6,111 nt of DNA from an uncultured Ruminococcus sp. Its GTDB lineage: Bacteria > Bacillota > Clostridia > Oscillospirales > Ruminococcaceae. A model generated the notes under the pieces. That model had not been told where the DNA came from and searched no databases. It saw nothing but the letters and a program-made list of their open reading frames with translations. Below are positions 1 through 6,041 of the stretch, piece by piece. How positions within the stretch are numbered: the first letter of the stretch is position 1; each line of letters opens with the position of its first letter. Both the position numbers and the translations under genes were made by a program. Location of the stretch: NCBI GenBank assembly GCA_900545125.1, contig UQXS01000146.1:1-6111 (forward strand), given 5' to 3'.

Positions 1-1
1 A

Positions 2-316
2 AGCCGTATCATCGAGGTGTTTATGTATCTCAGCATTGCACCTATTCCTATGGCAACAATGATGGACAGCGGAGAATGGGCGAGCATCGGTAAAAACTGG
101 ATAAAGCAACTTTTAGCTCTTTCTTTCCAGGGTTTCTTTATCGTAGTCGCACTCGGTATCTTCAAAACGCTGTTTAGCAATATGATCGCTACGCTCAATT
201 CAAGCAAGGACGGTGTGATAATGCAAATGGCAATGCTAATGGGATACACGGCAGCACTTATCTTTACCATTCTGCGTACAGGAGCTATCAGCAAAAGTGT
301 GTTTAACGCACATTGA
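2..316 (+). CDS. VirB6/TrbL-like conjugal transfer membrane protein, C-terminal part (5' truncated by window edge)
   Basis: This is the end of a polytopic inner-membrane protein that would form the VirB6-like channel of a Gram-positive type IV secretion system. The frame is open to the window edge (codons from base 2 read Ser-Arg-Ile-Ile-Glu-Val-Phe-Met), so the GTG at 17 and the ATG at 23 are internal codons rather than starts. About 104 residues are visible. The opening segment, with the APIPMATM signature, is followed by a hydrophobic helix (roughly the codons for NWIKQLLALSFQGFFIVVAL), a polar loop, and a last helix ending in a short tail SKSVFNAH. From memory, the APIP-ATM motif and the S-(I/V)-FNAH ending are typical of the TrbL/VirB6 proteins of the CD1112 type in clostridial mobile elements. 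The next genes, PrgI-like and VirB4, are its expected neighbours, with the PrgI start only 23 bp downstream. Fine subfamily placement rests on recall; the general call is secure from context. Confidence 0.85.
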   Translation, partial: SRIIEVFMYLSIAPIPMATMMDSGEWASIGKNWIKQLLALSFQGFFIVVALGIFKTLFSNMIATLNSSKDGVIMQMAMLMGYTAALIFTILRTGAISKSVFNAH

Positions 317-325
317 CCTTGAACA

Positions 326-342
326 AGATTGGAGGATTTATG
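326..342 (+). promoter_or_regulatory. Translation start region of the PrgI-like gene (Shine-Dalgarno GGAGG, ATG 340)
   Basis: GGAGG at 331-335 lies four bases before ATG 340 and fixes this start. The frame is also open upstream to a TTG at 313 that overlaps the preceding stop codon, but that TTG has no ribosome binding site. The 17-mer AGATTGGAGGATTTATG is repeated exactly at 3232-3248 before the large membrane-protein gene. Confidence 0.8.
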
Positions 343-717
343 GCACATTATGTACAAATCCCTAAAGACCTGAACGACATCAAAGAGAAGTTCATTATGG
401 GATTTACCAAAAGACAGGTAATATGCTTTGGTATCGGTCTTGTTCTCGGAGCGCCTGTTTTCTTTCTGACGAAAACAGCTATAGGAATGTCCGGGGCGAT
501 ATTCGCTATGGGTGCAGTCGCTGCTCCTGCGATACTCTGTGGACTTTATAAGAAAAATGGTGTTTTCTTGGAAAAACAGGCAAAATATATGCGTGAATAC
601 TTTACAAGACCTCGAAAGCGGTATTACCGCACAACAAACATATTTGAGTGCTTTGAAAGGCATATCGAATACACAAGAATCAAGAAAAAGCTGAGAGATG
701 CCGAAAGAAAAGGCTGA
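340..717 (+). CDS. PrgI family (VirB3-like) conjugal transfer membrane protein
   Basis: This is a small inner-membrane component of the conjugation machine, 125 residues long, usually encoded immediately before VirB4 and thought to serve as its membrane partner (the VirB3 role). Sequence features are a short polar N-terminus beginning MAHYVQIPKDLNDIKEKF, two hydrophobic helices at about residues 26-43 and 48-69 separated by a short turn, and a basic C-terminal tail rich in Arg and Lys (for example RPRKRYYR at about 90-97). The VP/IPKDL start, the GFTKRQVICFGIG segment and the CGLYKKNG segment match my recollection of the PrgI family from Firmicutes conjugative elements. The ATG at 340 is chosen for its GGAGG at 331-335. 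It starts 23 bp after the VirB6-like stop and ends 62 bp before VirB4, so it is in the same transcription unit. Length and topology are normal for the family. Confidence 0.88.
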   Translation: MAHYVQIPKDLNDIKEKFIMGFTKRQVICFGIGLVLGAPVFFLTKTAIGMSGAIFAMGAVAAPAILCGLYKKNGVFLEKQAKYMREYFTRPRKRYYRTTNIFECFERHIEYTRIKKKLRDAERKG

Positions 718-724
718 TACGGCT

Positions 725-736
725 TACTATATAGTA
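725..736. repeat. 12-bp perfect palindrome in the PrgI-VirB4 gap
   Basis: TACTATATAGTA is a perfect 12-bp palindrome lying just after the PrgI-like stop, in the widest intergenic gap of the operon. It could be a protein-binding site or may have arisen by chance in an A/T-rich stretch. No -35 box is visible upstream of its TATA-like core. Confidence 0.45.
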
Positions 737-742
737 CACTTT

Positions 743-778
743 CGGTGTCTCCGCTTTTGAATACAAACGGAGGTTACC
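743..778 (+). promoter_or_regulatory. Predicted hairpin enclosing the VirB4 ribosome binding site
   Basis: The Shine-Dalgarno GGAGG at 769-773 lies six bases before ATG 780. Four of its five bases can pair upstream: CTCCG at 749-753 is complementary to CGGAG at 768-772. The inner TTTG (756-759) also pairs with CAAA (764-767) across an AATA loop, leaving a two-base CT bulge at 754-755. GGT at 744-746 can further pair with ACC at 776-778 through G-U pairs and one bulged base. The structure would partly mask the start site of the VirB4 gene. The pairing is seen directly; a regulatory role is inference. Confidence 0.5.
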
Positions 779-779
779 A

Positions 780-3224
780 ATGGGCTTTAGAAAGAGAAAT
801 GCCAATAAAAGTGATAACCGCAGCAAAGCAAAGGTTGTCATGGGCAAGCCAGCCTCTCAGCTTACAAAAGAGGACAAAAAAATACTTTCCGCACGAATAG
901 CGGAAATCAAGAGTGCTAATGGCGGTAAGACTACGGTGCAGAACACGATTCCATATATGTGTATGTATAAGGACGGTGTTTGCCAGGTATCGGAGAACTT
1001 CTTCTCTATGACGGTACAGTTTTATGATGCCAATTACTCTATTTCGGAGTTTGAGGAACAGAACAATATTTTCAGTAAATACTGTGATGTTATCAATCTC
1101 TTTGACAATACGATCAAATTCCAGCTTACCTTTGAAAATCAAAACAGATCAAAGGAAAAGCTCGTAAAAACGGTGCAGATACCCGAACAGGACGATGATT
1201 TCAATGCGATCCGCAAGGAGTACAGCGAAATGCTGACCGATAAGCTGATGAAAGGCTCTAACGGTCAGTCGGCAAGAAAGTTCCTGACATTCGGTATCGA
1301 GTCCACATCATACAAGGCAGCAAGGGCAAAGCTGATGAGCATAAAGAATGATATTATCAAAGGATTTAAGGCTTTTGGTGTTGAAGCTGAATTACTTGAC
1401 GGCAAGCAAAGGCTCGAAGCCCTGTACTATGCTCTCAATCCCTACAGAAACTCCCCCTTCATTTTCAATTGGGACTCTATGCTTAAAGCTGGAATGGACA
1501 CGAAGGACTTTATCAGTCCTCCATCACTAAAATTCAACAAGGCAGATTTTGAGATCGGCAATGCCTACGGTGCTGTATGGGGTATGAATATCCTTGCCGG
1601 AGAGCTGTCGGACGAGATATTAAAGGACTTCCTTGAAATGCAGAACCTTTTCTGCGTGAATATTCATGTTGATCCGCTGGACCAGATAGATGCCCTGAAA
1701 TTCGTCAAAAAGAAGCTCACCAATGTGGAGCAGATGAAAATCGACGAACAGAAAAAGGCTTCGCAATCGGGTTATGATCCCGATATTCTTCCTCCTGCGA
1801 TCAAGATGTATATCGAGGACATTGAAAAGCTCCTCGCTGATCTGAACAGCAAGAATGAGCGTCTTTTTCATATCAGTATTTCACTGAGAGCTTATGCAAA
1901 AAGTAAAAAGGAGCTGAAACTTCTTTCTGAAATGCTGAAGCGTGTCTGCCAGAAGAATAACTGCACGATGTTTCCCTATGATTATCGACAGGAACAGACA
2001 CTCGTTTCCACACTTCCGCTGTGCTATAACGAGATTCCTGTCCGCCGTGAGATGCACACAAGCGGTATCGCTATCTTCGTGCCGTTTACCACTAAAGAGC
2101 TGTTTCAGGACGGACAGGCTACCTATTACGGAATCAATACGCTGTCGGGAAATATGATCCGTGCCAACAGGTCAAGGCTCAAAAATCCGAATGGACTTAT
2201 CCTCGGTACGCCGGGTGCAGGCAAGAGTTTCAGCGTAAAGCGTGAAATACTCGACTGCTTTCTTACAACAGTTGATGACATAATCATCTGCGACCCCGAA
2301 GGAGAGTATTTTCCGCTTGTTTCGGCTCTGCACGGACAGCTTATCAGAATTGCAAGCAATTCCGAACAGCATATCAACCCTATGGACATTACCATTGACG
2401 ATTATCTGTTCAGCAATCCTATGGAAGTGATCGCAAATAAGTCCGACTTCCTGATTTCGCTTTGTGAGATCATTGTCGGAGGTCGCTACGGTCTTTCCGC
2501 TGAGGAACGCTCTGTTATCGACAAATGTGTTCAGAGCATCTACAAGCATTTTATCGAAAATGAGCCGACGCCTGAAAAGATGCCGCTTCTCTCCGATTTG
2601 CAGCAGGAGCTTAATAATGAAGGCGAAGTCGCTCTGCGTGTAGCAAATTCTCTTGAAATGTTCGTAAACGGCAGCCAGAATCTCTTTAATCACTGCACCA
2701 ACATTGATATGAGTAATCGTATCATCTGCTTTGATATTAAGGAGCTTGGCAATCAGCTAAAAAAAGTAGGTATGCTGATCGTTCAGGATACGGTATGGAA
2801 CAGAGTATCAGCTAACCGTGAAAAGAAAAAAATCACTCGCTACTACATTGATGAGTTCCACCTCCTTCTGAAAGAGGAACAGACAGCGAAGTACAGCGCA
2901 GAAATATGGAAGCGTTTCCGTAAGTGGGGCGGTGTGCCGACAGGCATCACGCAAAATGTCAAGGACTTGCTTTCTTCTCAGGAGGTTGAGAACATCTTTG
3001 ATAACTCGGATTTTGTATATATGCTGAACCAGGCAGCCGGAGACAGAGACATTCTCGCTGAAAAGCTCCATATTTCAAAGGAGCAGATGAAGTTTGTAAC
3101 AAACAGCGGTCCGGGCGAGGGACTTATCCGCTATGATAAAGTGCTTTTGCCGTTTACAGACCATTTTCCGATGGATACAGAGATGTATAAACTTATGACC
3201 ACGAAACCTACTGAGGGTGCGTAA
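780..3224 (+). CDS. virB4: VirB4-like type IV secretion ATPase (conjugative transfer motor)
   Basis: This is the cytoplasmic ATPase that powers assembly of the conjugation apparatus and substrate transfer, bound to the VirB6/VirB3-like membrane proteins. It is complete at 814 residues, a usual length for Gram-positive VirB4 proteins. The N-terminal half (about 50-420) carries the VirB4 N-terminal domain, with TVQNTIPYMCMYKDGVCQV near residues 52-70. The RecA-like motor domain follows. Walker A is GTPGAGKS at 476-483 (bases 2205-2228), a DPEGEY segment lies at 505-510, Walker B is RYYIDEF with Asp691 and Glu692, and the conserved TGITQN motif is at 721-726. All key ATPase residues look intact. 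The ATG at 780 is supported by GGAGG at 769-773. The N-terminus (residues 2-40) is short, polar and basic, with no signal peptide. It sits directly after the PrgI-like gene, as in other elements of this class. Its ribosome binding site lies within a predicted hairpin, which may limit its translation relative to its neighbours. Confidence 0.96.
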   Translation: MGFRKRNANKSDNRSKAKVVMGKPASQLTKEDKKILSARIAEIKSANGGKTTVQNTIPYMCMYKDGVCQVSENFFSMTVQFYDANYSISEFEEQNNIFSKYCDVINLFDNTIKFQLTFENQNRSKEKLVKTVQIPEQDDDFNAIRKEYSEMLTDKLMKGSNGQSARKFLTFGIESTSYKAARAKLMSIKNDIIKGFKAFGVEAELLDGKQRLEALYYALNPYRNSPFIFNWDSMLKAGMDTKDFISPPSLKFNKADFEIGNAYGAVWGMNILAGELSDEILKDFLEMQNLFCVNIHVDPLDQIDALKFVKKKLTNVEQMKIDEQKKASQSGYDPDILPPAIKMYIEDIEKLLADLNSKNERLFHISISLRAYAKSKKELKLLSEMLKRVCQKNNCTMFPYDYRQEQTLVSTLPLCYNEIPVRREMHTSGIAIFVPFTTKELFQDGQATYYGINTLSGNMIRANRSRLKNPNGLILGTPGAGKSFSVKREILDCFLTTVDDIIICDPEGEYFPLVSALHGQLIRIASNSEQHINPMDITIDDYLFSNPMEVIANKSDFLISLCEIIVGGRYGLSAEERSVIDKCVQSIYKHFIENEPTPEKMPLLSDLQQELNNEGEVALRVANSLEMFVNGSQNLFNHCTNIDMSNRIICFDIKELGNQLKKVGMLIVQDTVWNRVSANREKKKITRYYIDEFHLLLKEEQTAKYSAEIWKRFRKWGGVPTGITQNVKDLLSSQEVENIFDNSDFVYMLNQAAGDRDILAEKLHISKEQMKFVTNSGPGEGLIRYDKVLLPFTDHFPMDTEMYKLMTTKPTEGA

Positions 3225-3231
3225 ACTGCGC

Positions 3232-3248
3232 AGATTGGAGGATTTATG
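3232..3248 (+). promoter_or_regulatory. Translation start region of the large membrane-protein gene, identical to that at 326-342
   Basis: GGAGG at 3237-3241 lies four bases before ATG 3246. The whole 17-mer including the start codon is identical to the one before the PrgI-like gene at 340, although the two coding sequences diverge straight after it. It fixes the start, 21 bp beyond the VirB4 stop. Confidence 0.8.
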
Positions 3249-6029
3249 AGCTTACAGAGAGAAGAGAATAACCTCCGTAGAGCGCAGGCTCGTTTCGACA
3301 AAGTCAGCAGACGGTCGAAGCAGTTTCAGATAGACTTCCGCCGTGAAGCAAACAGCAGAGGTCGCTTTCATACCCGTGCATATATCGTCCGTGGTGAGAA
3401 AACGCATCACGGCGGTCGGGGTATCGTCCATAAGTTTGCAAATGCAAAATACCGCATTCAGGGCGATAAACCGTCAGTCACACGGACGATCAAATCATGG
3501 CAGCCAAAGACATTCAAGGGAAAGCTGTTCAAGGCAAACGTCCGTGCTGTGAATTTCGCAGTACATGATGTTGCTCAGACGGCGGTCGATACCGGTCTCG
3601 CAGCGGAAACTGGCGGTATCAAAACCGCCGACACCGCCCAGCGTGAAGTCCGCAACAAGCTCAAACAGAAATACACCCGTGAAGCGGTGGACGATTATCA
3701 TCGTGGCGTATTTCTTGTGGGTCGCACGGCGGTCGATGCTGTCAAGGGTACGCACAATCACCTGAAAACAAAGAAGCAGTATAAGCTCGAAAAAGCGAAG
3801 TTACAGCTAAAGAAAGCTGATAACAAGCTCTATAAGGCGAAAACTCAGAAGCCGAAAATGGCTGCGACAAAAGCCGATTTGAAGAAAGCAAAGGCGGAGT
3901 ATAAAGCCCGAATTGTAAAAGATAAGGGCAATACGCTCCGCAAGGCGATGAACAAGCGCCGATTGCAGGCATATAAGCAGACAAAGCGTGAGCTGAATTT
4001 TGAGCGTAAACAGCTAAAAACAGAACAGCAGTTCCGTGTTAAGGAACTGCGTAATCAGAAAAAAATCGCCAGAAACTCCCGTCCCGGCTTGCTTGCATTA
4101 AAGCCTGCCTCATATTCGGTAAAGCGAATGAAGGCTTCTGCGTGGCAGAAAGCTGTCAATGAAGATCAGGATAACGATATGCTTCACGCCATTGACTCTG
4201 CAAAACGCAGAATAGCTGAACCTGTCAAAGATAAGATAAGTAAGCCTCAGTGGTTACAGCGAGAAGAAAAAAAGCGTGATCGCCTGTCCGATGAAAAGTC
4301 GAAATCCAATAAAAAACTCAATCGGCAGGAAAACAAGCTGAATGAAAATCACGATAAATACAAGCAGAGAAAGAAGCGTAAACCCAAAAATAAGAAAACT
4401 AAAAAAACGGTGGCTGAGAGATTCAAGTCGGCTTTCAAATTCGTGAAAAATGTCTATGAAAAGGAAGTCAAAAAGTTCTTTGCAGCAATAGCTGTTCCGA
4501 TACTTATTATCTTTCTTGTGTTTGCTTTTATCATCATGATTTTCAGCTCCATAGTTTCAGGCGGTGGTTTTACTCTCGGCACTTATGCGGCGCAGGACTA
4601 TGACCTTTCCGAAGCTGAAAAGTATTACACGGAGCTTGTTTATAACTTCAATCAGAAAATACTTAAAGTCAGCGATACTTCTGATTGGAAAAAAGGTCTG
4701 ACTGCTTTTGGTGCTAATAAAAAAGACCTTAAAGATAAACCCGACAACTGGTACTGGGGCAAATCTTCGATCTACGATTGGAAACCGCAATATGATTTCG
4801 ATTGCTACAAACTGTGGGCTTTTCTGAGTGCGTATTACTATGATTTTGATGCCGATGATAACGGCGATATTAAGTATTGGAAATTCAAAAGCGATACAGA
4901 GGATTTGCTTGAGGACATTTTCAATGCGGAGTATGAGTTCGTATATTGGTATGACAATAAATCCCGTTGGGAGGAGCTTGACACCTATGTATATTTCGGC
5001 GGTGGAAGCAGTACCGACGGCAGTTACTATTATTGCGAGCAATCAGCAAGTAAAAGCAACGGAGCTTGGACTTACAAATTCAAGCCGACTTCTTATACCT
5101 CAGAGCTTGGTCAGTATCTTGACGGTGACGGCTATTGTTATATGAACAGCAATTATCGTGTACTGAACCCAAACGAAGATTATGCTCTCACGGGCTATTA
5201 TGTTCTTGATAACCGCTATTATGCAGACAGCGCACATACAAAGCCACCGTTCTATTGGATAGATGATAACGGCAAATTTTTCTTCCAAAATCATGACGGA
5301 GATAATCAGTACCGTTCGTTCTACGGTTGGGAGAACGATGATGCTTGGTTCATGATTACAGAATCCGATGCGAGATCGTGGACAGGCGACAGCAATTGTT
5401 CAGCTCTGTATGGTTATGTGCAGAAACAGTATTGGAAAACGGAGTGCAATCTCTACTACAACGTCAAGCAGAAAAAGACTTTTGATGAGGTCATAGAGGA
5501 CAAGCTAAAATCAATGTCCCACAAGACAGAACGCTGGCAGTATTACAATCTGCTTGTCGGCAACGAGGACGGAAATACACTCTATGGCAATCATCAGACC
5601 TTGCATAATCTTCTGCCCGAGCCGTCTATCCGTGACTATTCCCTCAAAAGAGAGTTCGGATATGAAATGACAGGCTGGAATGAAGAAAGTGACGGTCTGT
5701 ACCAGGGTATCAAGGTGTATGCTGACAGCGGTACAAAGCTCAAAATGCCTTTCAGCGGTAAGATAACCGATGTTGATACCGATGACAACAAAATCACTAT
5801 CCGCAAGGACGATGTACAGTATTGGTATGACGGCACGGGCGGTACTAAGCGTGATACGGAAGTCACCATTGCAAATGCGGTGCTTATAAATGACTACGAG
5901 GAGGGCGACAGTATCAAGGAAGGCAAGGAATTTGCCAAAACAACAGCCGGAAATGTTAATTTCCATATTTATATAGACACCGACGGCTACGGCTGGGACT
6001 ATATTGATCCTCGGCTCGTGCTGTATTAA
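3246..6029 (+). CDS. Large single-pass conjugation protein with a degenerate M23/LytM-like C-terminal domain (CD1108-like)
   Basis: This 927-residue protein has three parts. Residues 1-410 are cytoplasmic, very rich in Lys and Arg, without cysteine, and probably largely helical or coiled-coil (about 175-275 and 338-375), ending in a basic block at 371-387. Residues 411-437 form one strong transmembrane helix; the basic flank predicts N-inside, C-outside topology. Residues 440-800 are external, unusually rich in Trp, Tyr and Asp, and hold all five cysteines. Residues 802-927 resemble an M23 (LytM) peptidase fold: FGYE, GIKVYADSGTKLKMPFSGKI, GDSIKEGKEFA, VNFHIYI and YIDPRLVL follow the family order. 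The usual His and Asp ligands are replaced, so peptidase activity is unlikely. In related elements the gene after VirB4 encodes a VirB1/CwlT-like wall hydrolase, so this protein probably works at the wall during mating. The overall call rests on context and domain order. The exact role is unknown; hydrolase activator, wall anchor or channel scaffold are all possible. Confidence 0.75.
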   Translation: MSLQREENNLRRAQARFDKVSRRSKQFQIDFRREANSRGRFHTRAYIVRGEKTHHGGRGIVHKFANAKYRIQGDKPSVTRTIKSWQPKTFKGKLFKANVRAVNFAVHDVAQTAVDTGLAAETGGIKTADTAQREVRNKLKQKYTREAVDDYHRGVFLVGRTAVDAVKGTHNHLKTKKQYKLEKAKLQLKKADNKLYKAKTQKPKMAATKADLKKAKAEYKARIVKDKGNTLRKAMNKRRLQAYKQTKRELNFERKQLKTEQQFRVKELRNQKKIARNSRPGLLALKPASYSVKRMKASAWQKAVNEDQDNDMLHAIDSAKRRIAEPVKDKISKPQWLQREEKKRDRLSDEKSKSNKKLNRQENKLNENHDKYKQRKKRKPKNKKTKKTVAERFKSAFKFVKNVYEKEVKKFFAAIAVPILIIFLVFAFIIMIFSSIVSGGGFTLGTYAAQDYDLSEAEKYYTELVYNFNQKILKVSDTSDWKKGLTAFGANKKDLKDKPDNWYWGKSSIYDWKPQYDFDCYKLWAFLSAYYYDFDADDNGDIKYWKFKSDTEDLLEDIFNAEYEFVYWYDNKSRWEELDTYVYFGGGSSTDGSYYYCEQSASKSNGAWTYKFKPTSYTSELGQYLDGDGYCYMNSNYRVLNPNEDYALTGYYVLDNRYYADSAHTKPPFYWIDDNGKFFFQNHDGDNQYRSFYGWENDDAWFMITESDARSWTGDSNCSALYGYVQKQYWKTECNLYYNVKQKKTFDEVIEDKLKSMSHKTERWQYYNLLVGNEDGNTLYGNHQTLHNLLPEPSIRDYSLKREFGYEMTGWNEESDGLYQGIKVYADSGTKLKMPFSGKITDVDTDDNKITIRKDDVQYWYDGTGGTKRDTEVTIANAVLINDYEEGDSIKEGKEFAKTTAGNVNFHIYIDTDGYGWDYIDPRLVLY
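3579..3590 (+). repeat. First copy of a 12-bp in-frame direct repeat encoding TAVD
   Basis: ACGGCGGTCGAT encodes Thr-Ala-Val-Asp at residues 112-115 of the large membrane protein. An identical copy in the same frame lies at 3726-3737 (residues 161-164). It may mark a weak internal duplication in the cytoplasmic half, although similarity around the two copies is slight. Confidence 0.45.
3726..3737 (+). repeat. Second copy of the 12-bp repeat encoding TAVD
   Basis: This is identical to 3579-3590 and in the same frame, 147 bp further on (49 codons). Each copy is followed by a Gly-containing segment (TAVDTG and TAVDAVKG). Confidence 0.45.
4028..4050. repeat. 8-bp perfect inverted repeat inside the large membrane-protein gene
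   Basis: GCAGTTCC (4028-4035) and GGAACTGC (4043-4050) form a perfect 8-bp stem with a 7-base loop, in the coiled-coil coding region. No T-run follows on either strand, so it is not an intrinsic terminator. It may simply reflect codon choice around Gln-Phe-Arg-Val-Lys-Glu-Leu. Confidence 0.5.
4476..4556 (+). other. Transmembrane helix of the large membrane protein (residues 411-437)
   Basis: About 27 uninterrupted hydrophobic residues, with AVPILIIFLVFAFIIMIF at the centre, follow a strongly basic juxtamembrane segment (KEVKK) and precede a Gly/Ser turn. It is the only convincing membrane span in the protein and divides the basic internal half from the acidic, aromatic external half. Confidence 0.9.
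5649..6026 (+). other. M23/LytM-like domain predicted to be catalytically inactive (residues 802-927)
   Basis: The order of motifs follows M23 endopeptidases, but the functional positions differ. The HxGxD motif reads Tyr819-Gln-Gly-Ile-Lys823 (codons from 5700). The Ala-His segment reads Ala876-Asn877. The HxH motif reads Asn903-Val-Asn905 (from 5952). The fold-defining parts are kept: GT at 829-830, a SGKI turn at 837-840, GDSIKEG at 887-893 and DP at 921-922. The alignment was made by eye. Confidence 0.65.
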
Positions 6030-6041
6030 CGGAGGTACATA

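Noticed and set aside
17..25. GTG (17) or ATG (23) as the start of the VirB6-like protein
   Set aside because: The frame is open to the window edge and upstream codons continue the family-like sequence; there is no ribosome binding site, so the gene begins before the window.
313..339. TTG at 313 as the start of the PrgI-like gene, overlapping the previous stop
   Set aside because: The ATG at 340 has GGAGG at the right distance and gives the usual PrgI N-terminus; the nine extra residues look unrelated.
700..740. Internal promoter before the VirB4 gene (TATAGT at 730-735)
   Set aside because: No TTGACA-like box is present at the expected spacing upstream; the region around 707-712 is A/G-rich.
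2172..2693. 173-codon open frame on the - strand inside the VirB4 gene
   Set aside because: It lies wholly antisense to the conserved motor-domain coding sequence, has no family features and reads as a shadow of that gene.
3612..3629. GGCGGT/ACCGCC inverted repeat with a 6-base loop
   Set aside because: It is only a 6-bp stem inside coding sequence with no T-run, in a stretch rich in GGCGGT-like words; it is neither a terminator nor a likely regulatory site.
4830..4870. Functional EF-hand or dockerin calcium-binding repeat at DADDNGD
   Set aside because: It is a single short acidic stretch without the full loop and flanking helix pattern; kept only as a compositional remark on the ectodomain.
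4557..5042. 161-codon hydrophobic open frame on the - strand resembling a membrane protein
   Set aside because: Its Ile/Val-rich character is the antisense image of Asp/Tyr/Asn codons in the ectodomain, so it is a composition artefact.
5511..5966. 151-codon open frame on the - strand under the M23-like domain
   Set aside because: It is antisense to a coding region with clear domain structure and has no recognisable product.
6027..6041. Terminator between the large membrane-protein gene and the next gene
   Set aside because: The gap is 12 bp and holds only the ribosome binding site of the next gene; there is no stem-loop or T-run.
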